Origin: Planktothrix serta PCC 8927
GTDB taxonomy: Bacteria; Cyanobacteriota; Cyanobacteriia; Cyanobacteriales; Microcoleaceae
NCBI RefSeq assembly: GCF_900010725.2
Contig: NZ_LR734877.1
Location: 169,431-227,957 of the forward strand
Length of the DNA: 58,527 nucleotides
Direction: 5' to 3'
Shown: positions 1 to 8,174 of the stretch, one piece after another
Numbering within the stretch: the stretch's first letter is position 1
How the letters are laid out: the number at the start of each line of letters is the position of its first letter
Program-made: the position numbers and the translations under genes
The notes under the pieces: model-generated
What the model was told of the DNA's origin: nothing
Seen by the model: only the letters and a program-made list of their open reading frames with translations
Databases searched by the model: none

Positions 1-13
1 AGCCCTGACCCCC

Positions 14-45
14 GTGTAGAGACGTTGTATGCAACGTCTCTACAC
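14..45. repeat. Near-perfect palindromic repeat
   Basis: Two 14-base arms (GTGTAGAGACGTTG at 14-27 and its reverse complement at 32-45) flank a 4-base loop. It lies just beyond the 3' end of the minus-strand gene at 85-1125, so its RNA would fold as a strong hairpin and could end that transcript. There is no T-run, so it may instead be a dispersed palindromic repeat. Confidence 0.7.
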
Positions 46-84
46 TACACGGGGAATATACAGCAAACATTAAAGAATGGAATA

Positions 85-1125
85 TTAGACAGTTTGCACA
101 ACTTGATCGGAGAAGATTTCTGTTAATACCTGAAGATAGGGAGAAAAGATCTCGAAATTTTGAGGAAGTAAACGCTTTTCTAATTCTTCAGATAGCGCAT
201 TCAACATATCTTGAGTCAACTTCCAACTAATATGTAGCCGAGGATATAAAATCACACATACAGGAAATAATTCCTGTTGAATCGGACGTAAACTGTTCTC
301 TAACGCACACCAACATAGATAAATCTGAAATAACTCAATATCACGAGTGCTGGAGTATTGAAGGATATGATTTTTCAAATCCCCGCTAATACTGCGATAC
401 CCCACATTCAAATCATGTACTTTATGATAAACCTGGTGAGCAATTGTTGTAAAACTAGAAAGTAACTGTTGAACCGCAATTAAAGCCGGAGAATTTGATA
501 GGTGTTTTGCGGCTAAATCATTGACTTCCCCCAAAGGAGAATATAAATAATCCTCCAAAGTTTTAAAGTATAGGAAAAAAACAGTTCTTTCTTTCATAGA
601 CATCCACTCCAATAACATTCGCCCCATATAATGAAACTGCAACTGTAGCAGAACTAACATTAAAGGTTCAGCTTGCGAGTATTTTCGGCGAAGTTTTATT
701 GTTTCTCGTCCCAAGGATACCGATAAACGGTAAGGATATTCATATTGAGCAAAAACTTCCAAGGTTTGATGATACAAATTACCCACATCTTCTATCAGTG
801 TAGCTGTGTGTTTTAAGGCGAGTTTATTCACAGGATACTGATTCCAGTCAATCCCTAAAATAGTTCCCACTTTATTCCAAGCCAGTGTACCCAAAAGATT
901 CAAGTTCTTCATTAACTCCGCCACAATGCGAGAGCGATCCTCATGAAATTCAGTCACATCAACTTCATGATTTTCTAAAAAGAAATGAGTTGAATTGTGG
1001 GAGCTATGAGCAGCAGCCTTTTCATAATATTTCTGTGCCCATCGAACCGCCATCAATGTCATTTCTCTTCTATCACTGGAACTAGACATAGAGTTCAGTT
1101 GCTCTGGAGTTTTGGAGAACATCAT
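85..1125 (-). CDS. Hypothetical protein, mostly helical
   Basis: A 346-residue protein that I do not recognise. It has no obvious signal peptide or membrane segment. It is rich in Leu, Gln, His and aromatic residues and looks mainly alpha-helical. Two ATG codons are adjacent at the start (1125 and 1122), preceded by a GGAAGC-like ribosome site. It is a single-gene unit: about 310 bases separate it from the next gene upstream and a palindrome lies beyond its 3' end. The long open frame and codon use like that of its neighbours support a real gene. No catalytic motif was seen, so I assign no function. Confidence 0.7.
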   Translation of the reverse strand: MMFSKTPEQLNSMSSSSDRREMTLMAVRWAQKYYEKAAAHSSHNSTHFFLENHEVDVTEFHEDRSRIVAELMKNLNLLGTLAWNKVGTILGIDWNQYPVNKLALKHTATLIEDVGNLYHQTLEVFAQYEYPYRLSVSLGRETIKLRRKYSQAEPLMLVLLQLQFHYMGRMLLEWMSMKERTVFFLYFKTLEDYLYSPLGEVNDLAAKHLSNSPALIAVQQLLSSFTTIAHQVYHKVHDLNVGYRSISGDLKNHILQYSSTRDIELFQIYLCWCALENSLRPIQQELFPVCVILYPRLHISWKLTQDMLNALSEELEKRLLPQNFEIFSPYLQVLTEIFSDQVVQTV

Positions 1126-1435
1126 AAAAGCTTGCTTCCTTGGCAGTAAGGTTCATTAGAGGATTTAGGAAGAGAGGAGTCAAAGTAGAATTCAGAAAAC
1201 TGTTAGTTACTAAATTCTATAGTCTGGTTTAATTATAGCCGAGTTAATTGATGATTTTAGCCGATTTTTATAAAGACTTTATGTAGTTCATCTAAATTTT
1301 AATTTAGTTAAATTTTCATTATAAATTCTGTAATTAGGTATACAAAAATCAATGATAGTGTGAATAAACCTTAATTAAAATTTAATAGAAATGTAGTATT
1401 TCTACTGTGATTGTAGCAACTTTTTTAATCTCGGC
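1126..1435. other. AT-rich intergenic region
   Basis: About 310 bases between two minus-strand genes. The DNA is very AT-rich with many short A/T runs, consistent with the promoter of the 85-1125 gene. I see no coding frame, hairpin or repeat that can be named. Confidence 0.5.
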
Positions 1436-2443
1436 TTAAACCACTGCGTTTTCTAACATTATAATCGTTCCTTGTTCAGCATTAATTTTTACGTCTATTC
1501 CTAAAGGAATAGTAAACTGATCTCGAATATGACCCATCATAGAACCATACCAAGCCGGAATTCCCAACGGTTGAATTAAATCATTTAATACCTGCCATAA
1601 GGTTAAAGAGGGTTCATTTCCTTCGCCTGGGGTGCAGGCGGTACATTGACTAAAAATAAACCCCGAAATTTGATCTAAAATTCCGGCTAATTTCAAATGG
1701 GTTAACATTCGATCAATTCGGTAAATATCCTCTCCCACATCTTCCACAAATAGGATTTTATCTCGCCAATTTGGTAAATATTCAGAACCGACTAAAGCGG
1801 ATAAAACCGATAAATTTCCTCCGATTAACTGTCCTTTTGCTTGACCTCGATAAATTGTTTCAACACGAACATTAGGAGAATTTTGAAAGGTGATGGCTTT
1901 TCCTTCAAATAATAGTTTTTGCAACCAACTGACAGAATAGGGATTCCACATGGAAGTCCCTAATAATCCATGAAACGTGACTAATCCGGTTTTGCTATAT
2001 AATCCTAATAATAAAGCCGTGATATCACTATAACCGAGGAAAATTTTAGGATGTTGGCGAATTAAATCATAATCTAATAACGATAATATTCGAGCACTTC
2101 CCCAACCGCCTCCGGTCGCAATAATTCCCTTAACCGTCGGGTCAGCAAACATGAGATTAATATCTGCCGCCCGTTGTTGATCTGTTCCGGCTAAATAGCC
2201 GTATTCACTGAGAACATGAGGGGCAACTTTAACCGTTAATTCCTGTTGTCCTAATTGCAGTTGAATCCATTTTAAATGTTCTTTTAAAATTGGGCTGGCT
2301 GGAGTCACTAACCCCACTGTATCACCTGGGTTTAAACGGGAAGGTTTGAGTAACCGAGGAACAGATGCAGACTGAGCTAAAACGGGCAACTGAGTCGCAA
2401 TTCCCGTTAAAGTTAATCCCGCTAAAAAATTACGACGATTCAT
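1436..2443 (-). CDS. LD-carboxypeptidase, peptidase S66 family (LdcA-like)
   Basis: A 335-residue S66 peptidase. Family members cleave the bond between meso-diaminopimelate and the terminal D-Ala of murein tetrapeptides during wall recycling. The N terminus carries a twin-arginine-like motif (RRNFLAG) followed by a hydrophobic stretch and an Ala-rich cleavage region, so export is likely. The nucleophile is probably Ser116 in GGGWGS. The Glu of the triad is likely in the FVEDVGEDIYRIDRML stretch, which is typical of the family, and the His is in MMGHIRDQ near the C terminus. Start is ATG 2443. It is followed by a HAD phosphatase gene on the same strand (2513-3241 lies upstream). Most S66 enzymes are cytoplasmic, so the Tat-like leader is notable but is common in cyanobacterial homologues. 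Confidence 0.9.
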   Translation of the reverse strand: MNRRNFLAGLTLTGIATQLPVLAQSASVPRLLKPSRLNPGDTVGLVTPASPILKEHLKWIQLQLGQQELTVKVAPHVLSEYGYLAGTDQQRAADINLMFADPTVKGIIATGGGWGSARILSLLDYDLIRQHPKIFLGYSDITALLLGLYSKTGLVTFHGLLGTSMWNPYSVSWLQKLLFEGKAITFQNSPNVRVETIYRGQAKGQLIGGNLSVLSALVGSEYLPNWRDKILFVEDVGEDIYRIDRMLTHLKLAGILDQISGFIFSQCTACTPGEGNEPSLTLWQVLNDLIQPLGIPAWYGSMMGHIRDQFTIPLGIDVKINAEQGTIIMLENAVV

Positions 2444-2512
2444 GAATCAGTTATCAGTTGTAGGGGCGGGGTTTTCCCGCCCGAACTTAGCTATCAGTTA
2501 AGATTTTGCTGG

Positions 2513-3241
2513 TTATAGAAGGTGATTAATTAATTCTATAACCCCTGCTCCTCGACTATTTTGTGTTACCCAATTAACCCTTTCTTTGACTTCGGGTAAA
2601 GCATTAGCGACGGCTACGGAATAACCACATTGTTCTAAAAAATCACAATCGTTTTCTGCATCCCCAACGCCAACAATTTGTTGTAGAGGGAGGTTGATTA
2701 ATTGGGAAAGTGCGTTTAATCCAAAGGCTTTATTAATGCCTTCGGGTAATACCATTACCGCTCCTTTATTGCAAATAATTTGCAGATTAACCCCTAAGTC
2801 TTGAATCGTTTTCTGAGTAATCTCTAAATAGGGTTCCCAAGTGGCAATAATCACCCGTCCTACTCCCAAAACTTCCAAAATTTGAGGTTGAGCAATCTTA
2901 GAAAATTCCTCTGGAACTGCCTGATTGTTTAAGAGTTGTTGTTTTTGGTCAATGCGATCGCGTAACAGGGTTATAAACGCTTCCGAGGGGCGATCTGCTA
3001 ACAATTTTTCCACCTTTGTAGAAGGTTGATATAACACGGCTCCATTTTCCGCTACTACCCAATCAAACACATTAATAACCGGAATATGCGCGATTAAATT
3101 ATCAAGTTGTCTGCCTGTAATCAGAATTAACTTCCGCCCTGACTGTTGCCACTGTTCTAAAGCGTTTAAAGTAGATTCCTCCACCATTCCATCCGTCGCT
3201 AAGGTTCCATCAAAATCCGTTGCTAAAGCTAAATAATTCAT
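2513..3241 (-). CDS. HAD-superfamily phosphatase (Cof-like, type IIB)
   Basis: A 242-residue haloacid-dehalogenase-type hydrolase. Motif I is DFDGTLATDG near the N terminus (catalytic Asp9, acid/base Asp11). Motif II is the Thr in ILITGRQ, and motifs III/IV are the Lys region followed by GVGDAENDCDFL. The cap lies between motifs II and III, as in Cof-type sugar-phosphate phosphatases. The substrate cannot be read from sequence. Start ATG 3241. The stop lies about 70 bases upstream of the LD-carboxypeptidase start, on the same strand, so cotranscription is possible but no functional link is evident. Confidence 0.85.
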   Translation of the reverse strand: MNYLALATDFDGTLATDGMVEESTLNALEQWQQSGRKLILITGRQLDNLIAHIPVINVFDWVVAENGAVLYQPSTKVEKLLADRPSEAFITLLRDRIDQKQQLLNNQAVPEEFSKIAQPQILEVLGVGRVIIATWEPYLEITQKTIQDLGVNLQIICNKGAVMVLPEGINKAFGLNALSQLINLPLQQIVGVGDAENDCDFLEQCGYSVAVANALPEVKERVNWVTQNSRGAGVIELINHLL

Positions 3242-3325
3242 GATGATCAGAAAAAAATTGTTGAGGAAGGGGTAGATTTAGATTAAATTAATTCTACCAC
3301 TCATCCGTTTAATTAACGCCTAAAT

Positions 3326-3721
3326 TTATGAGTCATCATCTTCATACTCGACCCAAGAATTAGTAGTTTCAGAAACCCTAACTTTTAATTTGACTCCTTC
3401 AGGGACTCGTTTTTTGGTGACATCATAAATATATTTGGCAATCATTTCGGCGGTTGTTTCATATTCCGGGGGTAAAATTTCGTTTAATACCCCATGATCT
3501 AATCCTCCTTTAGTAACATCTTTTTTTGCCCATCGTAAACTTCTAAAATCTGCCACCATCACCGGATGAGGACAATGTTCCGAAGGATGCAATTGGTTAG
3601 ATGTTGCTTCCACTTGCACACGATAACTATGACCGTGCATCCGTCCACAAGGCCCATCATAATCTTTAATATAATGGGCACTATCAAAGGTAAATTCTGT
3701 GGTTAATTTCCATCTCGGCAT
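3326..3721 (-). CDS. queD: 6-carboxy-5,6,7,8-tetrahydropterin synthase
   Basis: A 131-residue QueD/PTPS-family enzyme, which converts dihydroneopterin triphosphate to 6-carboxytetrahydropterin on the route to preQ0 and queuosine. The CGRMHGH signature (Cys25, His29, His31) together with His16 gives the zinc ligands and catalytic Cys. The CxxxHGH spacing is that of QueD rather than eukaryotic PTPS. The later LDHGVLNE and Glu near the C terminus complete the pterin site. I chose ATG 3721; an upstream TTG would add five residues. No Shine-Dalgarno sequence is evident. No other queuosine genes lie nearby. Confidence 0.9.
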   Translation of the reverse strand: MPRWKLTTEFTFDSAHYIKDYDGPCGRMHGHSYRVQVEATSNQLHPSEHCPHPVMVADFRSLRWAKKDVTKGGLDHGVLNEILPPEYETTAEMIAKYIYDVTKKRVPEGVKLKVRVSETTNSWVEYEDDDS

Positions 3722-3860
3722 AGGTACAGGTCTCAACTCAACATCTGATCTTATTTTGACGCCCCCTTGAACTTTCTATCTGTTAACCTAAACCCCATCG
3801 GGAGTTTTATTAACAAAACTTAATACTATCTTCTTGCAAAAGATTATAAACTAAGTTTAG

Positions 3861-3885
3861 CTTATTGATAAAGATACTCAATAAG
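3861..3885. promoter_or_regulatory. Inverted repeat upstream of the isiA remnant, possible operator
   Basis: An exact 8-base inverted repeat, CTTATTGA (3861-3868) and TCAATAAG (3878-3885), separated by nine bases. It lies about 27 bases upstream of the isiA-like start codon at 3913. The position and dyad symmetry fit a regulator site, and Fur control of isiA is known, but the sequence is not a clear Fur-box match. Confidence 0.3.
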
Positions 3886-3912
3886 TTGTTGTCTCGATCA
3901 ATTCATCGACCT

Positions 3913-4011
3913 ATGCAAACCTACGACAATCCAACGGTCAACTCTGACGGGTGGGCGGGTAATGCCCGGTTCATCAACCTCATCGGCTTATTTTCCTCAC
4001 ACCCTTTTTAG
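3913..4011 (+). pseudogene. isiA: 5' remnant of isiA (CP43'-like chlorophyll-binding protein)
   Basis: A 32-codon frame starting MQTYDNPTV and continuing [14 protein letters not shown], then ending in an unrelated tail (SSHPF, stop at 4011). The start matches the conserved N terminus of IsiA/Pcb proteins (MQTYxNPxVxYxWWAGNARFxNLSGLF), which are about 340 residues with six transmembrane helices. Everything after about residue 27 is missing. IsiA is the iron-stress antenna protein, so a relic here, directly upstream of the feo iron genes, makes contextual sense. The start region and possible promoter are kept, so a short transcript may still be made. The identification rests on about 25 residues recalled from the family. 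Confidence 0.65.
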
Positions 4012-4013
4012 TT

Positions 4014-4196
4014 ATGAACTGTCCTTGCTGGTCTGGAAAACTATTGCGACATATTGATCGAAATGGTTTGTACTGGTATTGCCCAGATTGTTGCCAAACA
4101 ATGCCAGTTTCAGAAGCTGTTAATCGGCTCTTATTACAGCAGGAAAATTTGTCAAAACCCAATCCTCAACTTTGGTTATATATTCCCAAATATTAA
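4014..4196 (+). CDS. Small zinc-ribbon-like protein
   Basis: A 60-residue protein with two Cys pairs, CPC near the N terminus and CPDCC about 20 residues later, spaced like a small zinc ribbon (CxC...YWYCPDCC). It starts two bases after the stop of the isiA remnant. Similar small CPxC/CPDC proteins are common in cyanobacteria, often as uncharacterised genes. It might be cotranscribed with the remnant and the downstream Crp/Fnr relic. No function is assigned. The regular Cys spacing is the main reason to accept it as real. Confidence 0.5.
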   Translation: MNCPCWSGKLLRHIDRNGLYWYCPDCCQTMPVSEAVNRLLLQQENLSKPNPQLWLYIPKY

Positions 4197-4242
4197 AGTT
4201 AGTTTTTAAAATCTGTTTTAGACCCAATGTAAAAGCGAGGTA

Positions 4243-4567
4243 ATGATGATCGATGCCAAGCTTTATCTGAAGAAGCGATTAATTGTAGAGATTACGAGAG
4301 GAATTAACACGGAAGAATTTTTTAGCATCATTCATCGACCTTTAATTACTGATCGATTTTTGGGTTTACTGGAATGGTTAGCAAATCAGTTCGGAGAGTC
4401 AACATCTGGTGGGTATTTTACTTAACCTTCGCCTGACACACCAAGACTTTGCTGAAACGATGGGCACTAGCCGTGTTACGATCACACGCTTAATCAATCA
4501 ATGTGAGCGGGAAGGAAAGATTGTACGCAAGGGCAACTTACTTAAGATTTGTTTAAATTTGCTTTAA
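4243..4567 (+). pseudogene. Frameshifted and N-truncated Crp/Fnr-family regulator
   Basis: The first frame (4243-4425, 60 codons) ends WLANQFGESTSGG and matches the linker before a Crp helix-turn-helix. Moving to the next frame at about 4411 restores ILLNLRLTHQDFAE and then GTSRVTITRLIN, a textbook Crp/NtcA recognition helix, running to the stop at 4565-4567. A one-base insertion near the GGTGGGT stretch explains the shift. The cyclic-nucleotide-binding domain (about 120 residues) is also missing from the 5' end, so this is a relic and not only a sequencing slip. It lies 65 bases upstream of feoA and may be a lost local regulator of the feo operon. Confidence 0.75.
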
Positions 4568-4632
4568 ACTTTACCGCTTTATGGTATTAGTTGAAAATTA
4601 ATTTTATTAAGCGAACAAATCTCTAGGAAAAA

Positions 4633-5277
4633 ATGGAAAAGGTCAGAAACTTCATAAATCGTTGGTTGCAAGACCTAAAGCAAGACTATTGGCAATCGTT
4701 TGTTTACTTAAGTGAGTCACCCGATCAAAAAATGAGTAGAGAAAACAGATCCGAAATGGCAAACAGTAGTGAGTTATCAACCATTTGTTTAGCAAAGGCA
4801 AAAGTCGGCGATCGCGTGCGGATCGTCTCCCTGAACTCTGGGGAAGGCAACAATCGCTTAATGGCAATGGGATTGATGCCGGGAGTGATTTTAGAGGTGA
4901 TTAGCTGCACGGGAACAGGGTCTGCGGTCGTGGCATTTGACGGCCAGCGATTAGGGTTAGGTGCAGACATGGCGGAAAAGATTTCTATCACAAAAATACC
5001 GAGTTCTATAGGGACAGTTAAAAATATGACAGGCAATCAAAATTCCCCGGTTAAACTGCGAGATGTGGCGATCGGTTCGATCTTGAAAGTGATCGGTTAC
5101 GAACCCGCATCCCGTGACTACAAACGCAAATTATTAGCTATGGGACTCACCCCCAGCACGGAGTTTAAAGTAACGCGCCACGCACCTCTGGGCGATCCGA
5201 CGGAAATAGAAGTCAGGGGATTTCATCTGAGTTTACGCAAAGCTGAAGCCGATGCCCTCATCGTCGAGCTAGTATAA
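4633..5277 (+). CDS. feoA: FeoA-family protein with two tandem FeoA domains
   Basis: A 214-residue protein, against about 75-90 for a usual FeoA. After a roughly 50-residue leader come two SH3-like FeoA domains. The first runs from about residue 52 to 118 (KVGDRVRIVSL, LMAMGLMPGV, LGLGADMAEKI). The second runs from about 135 to 214 (LRDVAIGSILKVIGYE, LLAMGLTPSTEF, RGFHLSLRKAEADALIV). FeoA domains help FeoB import Fe(II). Start ATG 4633 follows AGGAAAAA; an internal ATG at 4732 would drop most of the leader. feoB begins 13 bases after the stop, so the two form an operon. Confidence 0.9.
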   Translation: MEKVRNFINRWLQDLKQDYWQSFVYLSESPDQKMSRENRSEMANSSELSTICLAKAKVGDRVRIVSLNSGEGNNRLMAMGLMPGVILEVISCTGTGSAVVAFDGQRLGLGADMAEKISITKIPSSIGTVKNMTGNQNSPVKLRDVAIGSILKVIGYEPASRDYKRKLLAMGLTPSTEFKVTRHAPLGDPTEIEVRGFHLSLRKAEADALIVELV

Positions 5278-5290
5278 GGAATCATGGATA

Positions 5291-7657
5291 ATGCTAAATA
5301 AAACTATCGGATTAGTGGGTAATCCTAATTGTGGGAAAACCACCTTATTTAACGCGCTAACCGGGGCAAATCAGCACGTTGGCAATTGGCCGGGTGTTAC
5401 GGTTGAACGCAAAGAAGGTAGCTATCGCTATCAAGGTAAAAATATTAAAGAGGAGCAGACGATTACGGTTGTCGATTTACCGGGTGTTTATTCTCTGGAT
5501 ACGAGCGATAACACAACGGGACTCGATGAATTAGTGGCGCGAGACTATCTCCTGAGTGGTCAAGCGGATTTAATTGTTAATATTGTCGATGGGTCTAACT
5601 TAGAACGCAATCTTTACCTGACAACGCAGATTCTAGAAATGGGCGTGCCGATGGTGATTGCCCTAAATATGATGGATCTGGCTAAAAATCGGGAAATTAT
5701 TATCGATCCAGAAAAACTCTCGGAAAGATTGGACTGTGCTGTAATTCCTTTGTGCGCCAATAAGGGTAAAGGCGTGACTCAGTTGTGCGATGCGATCGCT
5801 TTAGCATTATTAGATTCAGAAAGCAAAAACATCCCAAAAGCCTACTGTCCTTATCCACCTATAATTGAGGAAGCTTTGGCAGATTTGGTTTCTATTTTGT
5901 CATTCCAATCTATTAAGAAAGGGAGTCAACGATGGTTTGCCCTGAATTTGCTGCAATATGACGATCGGCATCTGCCGGAATTCGGAGAAGATCTGTTACA
6001 ACGCATTGCTGAACATCGCCATCGCATCCATCAAACCTTAGCAGAAGATACCGATTTATTGATTGCTGATAGTCGGTATAGCTGGATTCATCAAATCATG
6101 CAAGGAGTCGTAGAACGCCCCAATCTCGTCCAACAAACGGTTAGCGATCGCATCGATCAAGTGGTTCTCAATCGCTGGTTGGGAATTCCGATCTTTTTGG
6201 TTGTCATGTACTTAATGTTTTTCTTTTCCATTAATGTTGGCGGTGCATTTATTGATTTCTTCGATATCGGTGTTGGCGCTATTTTTGTCGGCGGGACTGC
6301 CCATTTATTACAACAAATTAATGCGCCGGGTTGGTTAATTGGTTTACTGGCCGATGGAGTCGGAGGCGGAATTCAAACCACAGCAACCTTTATCCCTCAA
6401 ATTGGAATGCTGTTTATTTTCTTAGCTATTTTAGAAGACTCTGGCTATCTCGCCCGGGCAGCATTTGTGATGGATCGCTTAATGCGATTTATGGGATTAC
6501 CGGGTAAATCTTTTGTGCCGATGATGGTCGGTTTCGGTTGCAATATTCCCGGAATTATGGCGACGAGAACTTTAGAAAATCGGCGCGATCGCTTAATGAC
6601 AATTTTGATGAATCCCTTCATGTCCTGCGGCGCACGTTTACCTATCTATGCTTTATTTTGTGCAGCTTTCTTTCCGACTAATGGACAAAATATCGTATTT
6701 CTGCTGTATATTATTGGCATTTTCGCCGCGATTTTTACCGGATTAGTGATGAAAAATACCTTATTTCAAGGTGAAGCGGCTCCCTTCATTATGGAACTAC
6801 CACCTTATCACATTCCGACTTTTAAAGGAATTGGGATTCGCGCTTGGGAGCGACTGAAAGCTTTCATCACTAAAGCGGGTAAAATGATCGTGATCGTGGT
6901 GTTAATTTTGGGATTAATTAACTCCGTGGGGGTTGATGGTTCTTTTGGTAAACAAAATAGTCAAGATTCAATTTTAAGTGCTTTTAGTCGCACGATTACC
7001 CCGGTTTTTTCACCGATGGGAATTAGTCAAGAAAATTGGCCGGCTACAGTGGGTTTATTTACAGGAATCTTTGCTAAAGAAGTAATGGTGGGGACGATGG
7101 ATTCCCTTTATACTGCTTTGGGAGAACAAGAAATTGGCGGTAATCAAACAGAAGAACCTTTTGATTTTTGGGGTGAGATTGGTAAGGCATTTGCGAGTAT
7201 TCCTAAAAACTTAGCCGATTTAACAAATCAGCTACTTGATCCTCTGGGAATGAGTATTATGAACGATACGGGGGATTTGAAAGCATCCGCAGAAACTCAA
7301 GAAGTGAGTTATACGACCTTCGGACAAATGGCAACTCGGTTTGGCAGTAATACGGCAGCGATCGCATTTCTGCTATTTGTTTTATTGTACTTTCCTTGTG
7401 TTTCTGCTACTGCCACCGTTTATCGAGAAACAAACTTAGGTTGGACGATTTTTGTGGCTTGCTGGACAACTGGATTAGCCTATTGGGTGGCGGTATTCTA
7501 TTACCAATCTATGACTCTAAATCAGCATCCCGGAAGTGCGATCGCTTGGTTAATTAGTTTAGCTTTTGTCATGGGATGTGTTATAATTGGAATGAAACAA
7601 ATTAGCGATCGCCGTCGAATCAAACTAACAGGAAGAATGTCAGAGCCTTCTCTATAA
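5291..7657 (+). CDS. feoB: Ferrous iron transport protein B
   Basis: A 788-residue inner-membrane Fe(II) transporter. The N-terminal G domain has G1 GNPNCGKTT (residues 10-18), G3 DLPGVYS and G4 NMMD. A helical GDI-like region follows, then a membrane half of about eight helices with two Gate-type cores, including GFGCNIPGIMATR and the SCGARLPIY segment whose Cys and Gly residues are conserved in FeoB. The length is usual for the family. Start ATG 5291 sits 13 bases after feoA. feoC-like follows after 18 bases. Together they form a feoABC operon for iron uptake at the cytoplasmic membrane. Confidence 0.96.
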   Translation: MLNKTIGLVGNPNCGKTTLFNALTGANQHVGNWPGVTVERKEGSYRYQGKNIKEEQTITVVDLPGVYSLDTSDNTTGLDELVARDYLLSGQADLIVNIVDGSNLERNLYLTTQILEMGVPMVIALNMMDLAKNREIIIDPEKLSERLDCAVIPLCANKGKGVTQLCDAIALALLDSESKNIPKAYCPYPPIIEEALADLVSILSFQSIKKGSQRWFALNLLQYDDRHLPEFGEDLLQRIAEHRHRIHQTLAEDTDLLIADSRYSWIHQIMQGVVERPNLVQQTVSDRIDQVVLNRWLGIPIFLVVMYLMFFFSINVGGAFIDFFDIGVGAIFVGGTAHLLQQINAPGWLIGLLADGVGGGIQTTATFIPQIGMLFIFLAILEDSGYLARAAFVMDRLMRFMGLPGKSFVPMMVGFGCNIPGIMATRTLENRRDRLMTILMNPFMSCGARLPIYALFCAAFFPTNGQNIVFLLYIIGIFAAIFTGLVMKNTLFQGEAAPFIMELPPYHIPTFKGIGIRAWERLKAFITKAGKMIVIVVLILGLINSVGVDGSFGKQNSQDSILSAFSRTITPVFSPMGISQENWPATVGLFTGIFAKEVMVGTMDSLYTALGEQEIGGNQTEEPFDFWGEIGKAFASIPKNLADLTNQLLDPLGMSIMNDTGDLKASAETQEVSYTTFGQMATRFGSNTAAIAFLLFVLLYFPCVSATATVYRETNLGWTIFVACWTTGLAYWVAVFYYQSMTLNQHPGSAIAWLISLAFVMGCVIIGMKQISDRRRIKLTGRMSEPSL

Positions 7658-7675
7658 ACTGCCAGGAGATAACTA

Positions 7676-7894
7676 ATGATTTTGCAGGAAATTCAGCAAT
7701 ATTTATGCAAGCATCCTGTTAGCTCTTTAACTGAACTTTCCCAACACTTTCACAGCGATCCAGATGCTTTGCGTTTAATGCTAGAACGACTGCAAAGCAA
7801 AGGGCGAGTTCGCAAGTTAGAAGCTAAAAAATGTGGGGGATGCCAGAGTTGCGCCCCAGAAACGCTTGAACTTTACGAATGGATTAATTCCTAA
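7676..7894 (+). CDS. feoC: FeoC-like winged-helix protein
   Basis: A 72-residue protein. Residues 1-48 form a small winged helix (ILQEIQQYL...LTELSQHF, LERLQSKGRV). A Cys cluster KCGGCQSC (Cys53, Cys56, Cys59) follows, resembling the FeoC loop that can bind an iron-sulphur cluster, though classical FeoC has four Cys and here three are clear. A good ribosome site (AGGAG) precedes ATG 7676. It is the third gene of the feo operon. FeoC may stabilise FeoB or sense iron or oxygen; which applies here cannot be told from sequence. Confidence 0.85.
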   Translation: MILQEIQQYLCKHPVSSLTELSQHFHSDPDALRLMLERLQSKGRVRKLEAKKCGGCQSCAPETLELYEWINS

Positions 7895-7914
7895 TTAATT
7901 AAGGAGATACTGTT

Positions 7915-8150
7915 ATGTTATCACCAGCAATGACCGAGGGGTTGAACGAACAAATTAACTTAGAAATGTTTTCCTCCCATCTTTATTTGCAAATGAAGAA
8001 GAATTTTTATTTAAGAGCATTCTTGACAAGATAAAACTAATTGGTGTAGAAGGTCAGGGGCTATTTTTCATTGATCGTGAAATTAGTACCATTGCTGCAA
8101 CAAGAGCAACAAAAAACACTGCCAATGCCCCAACCTCTGCTACTGTTTGA
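7915..8150 (+). pseudogene. Internally deleted, frameshifted ferritin (FtnA-like)
   Basis: The frame opens with [17 protein letters not shown], the typical start of a bacterial non-haem ferritin, and continues SSHLYLQM. It then runs into out-of-frame sequence and stops at 8032-8034. From about 7995 another frame reads [17 protein letters not shown] and [11 protein letters not shown], which matches the ferritin C terminus, and stops at 8148-8150. Roughly 100 central residues, including most ferroxidase ligands, are lost at the junction. The ribosome site AAGGAGATAC is intact. It is directly downstream of feoC, so an iron-storage gene once belonged to this unit. Confidence 0.8.
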
Positions 8151-8174
8151 CAATCAAGTTAACCCAAAATCTAA

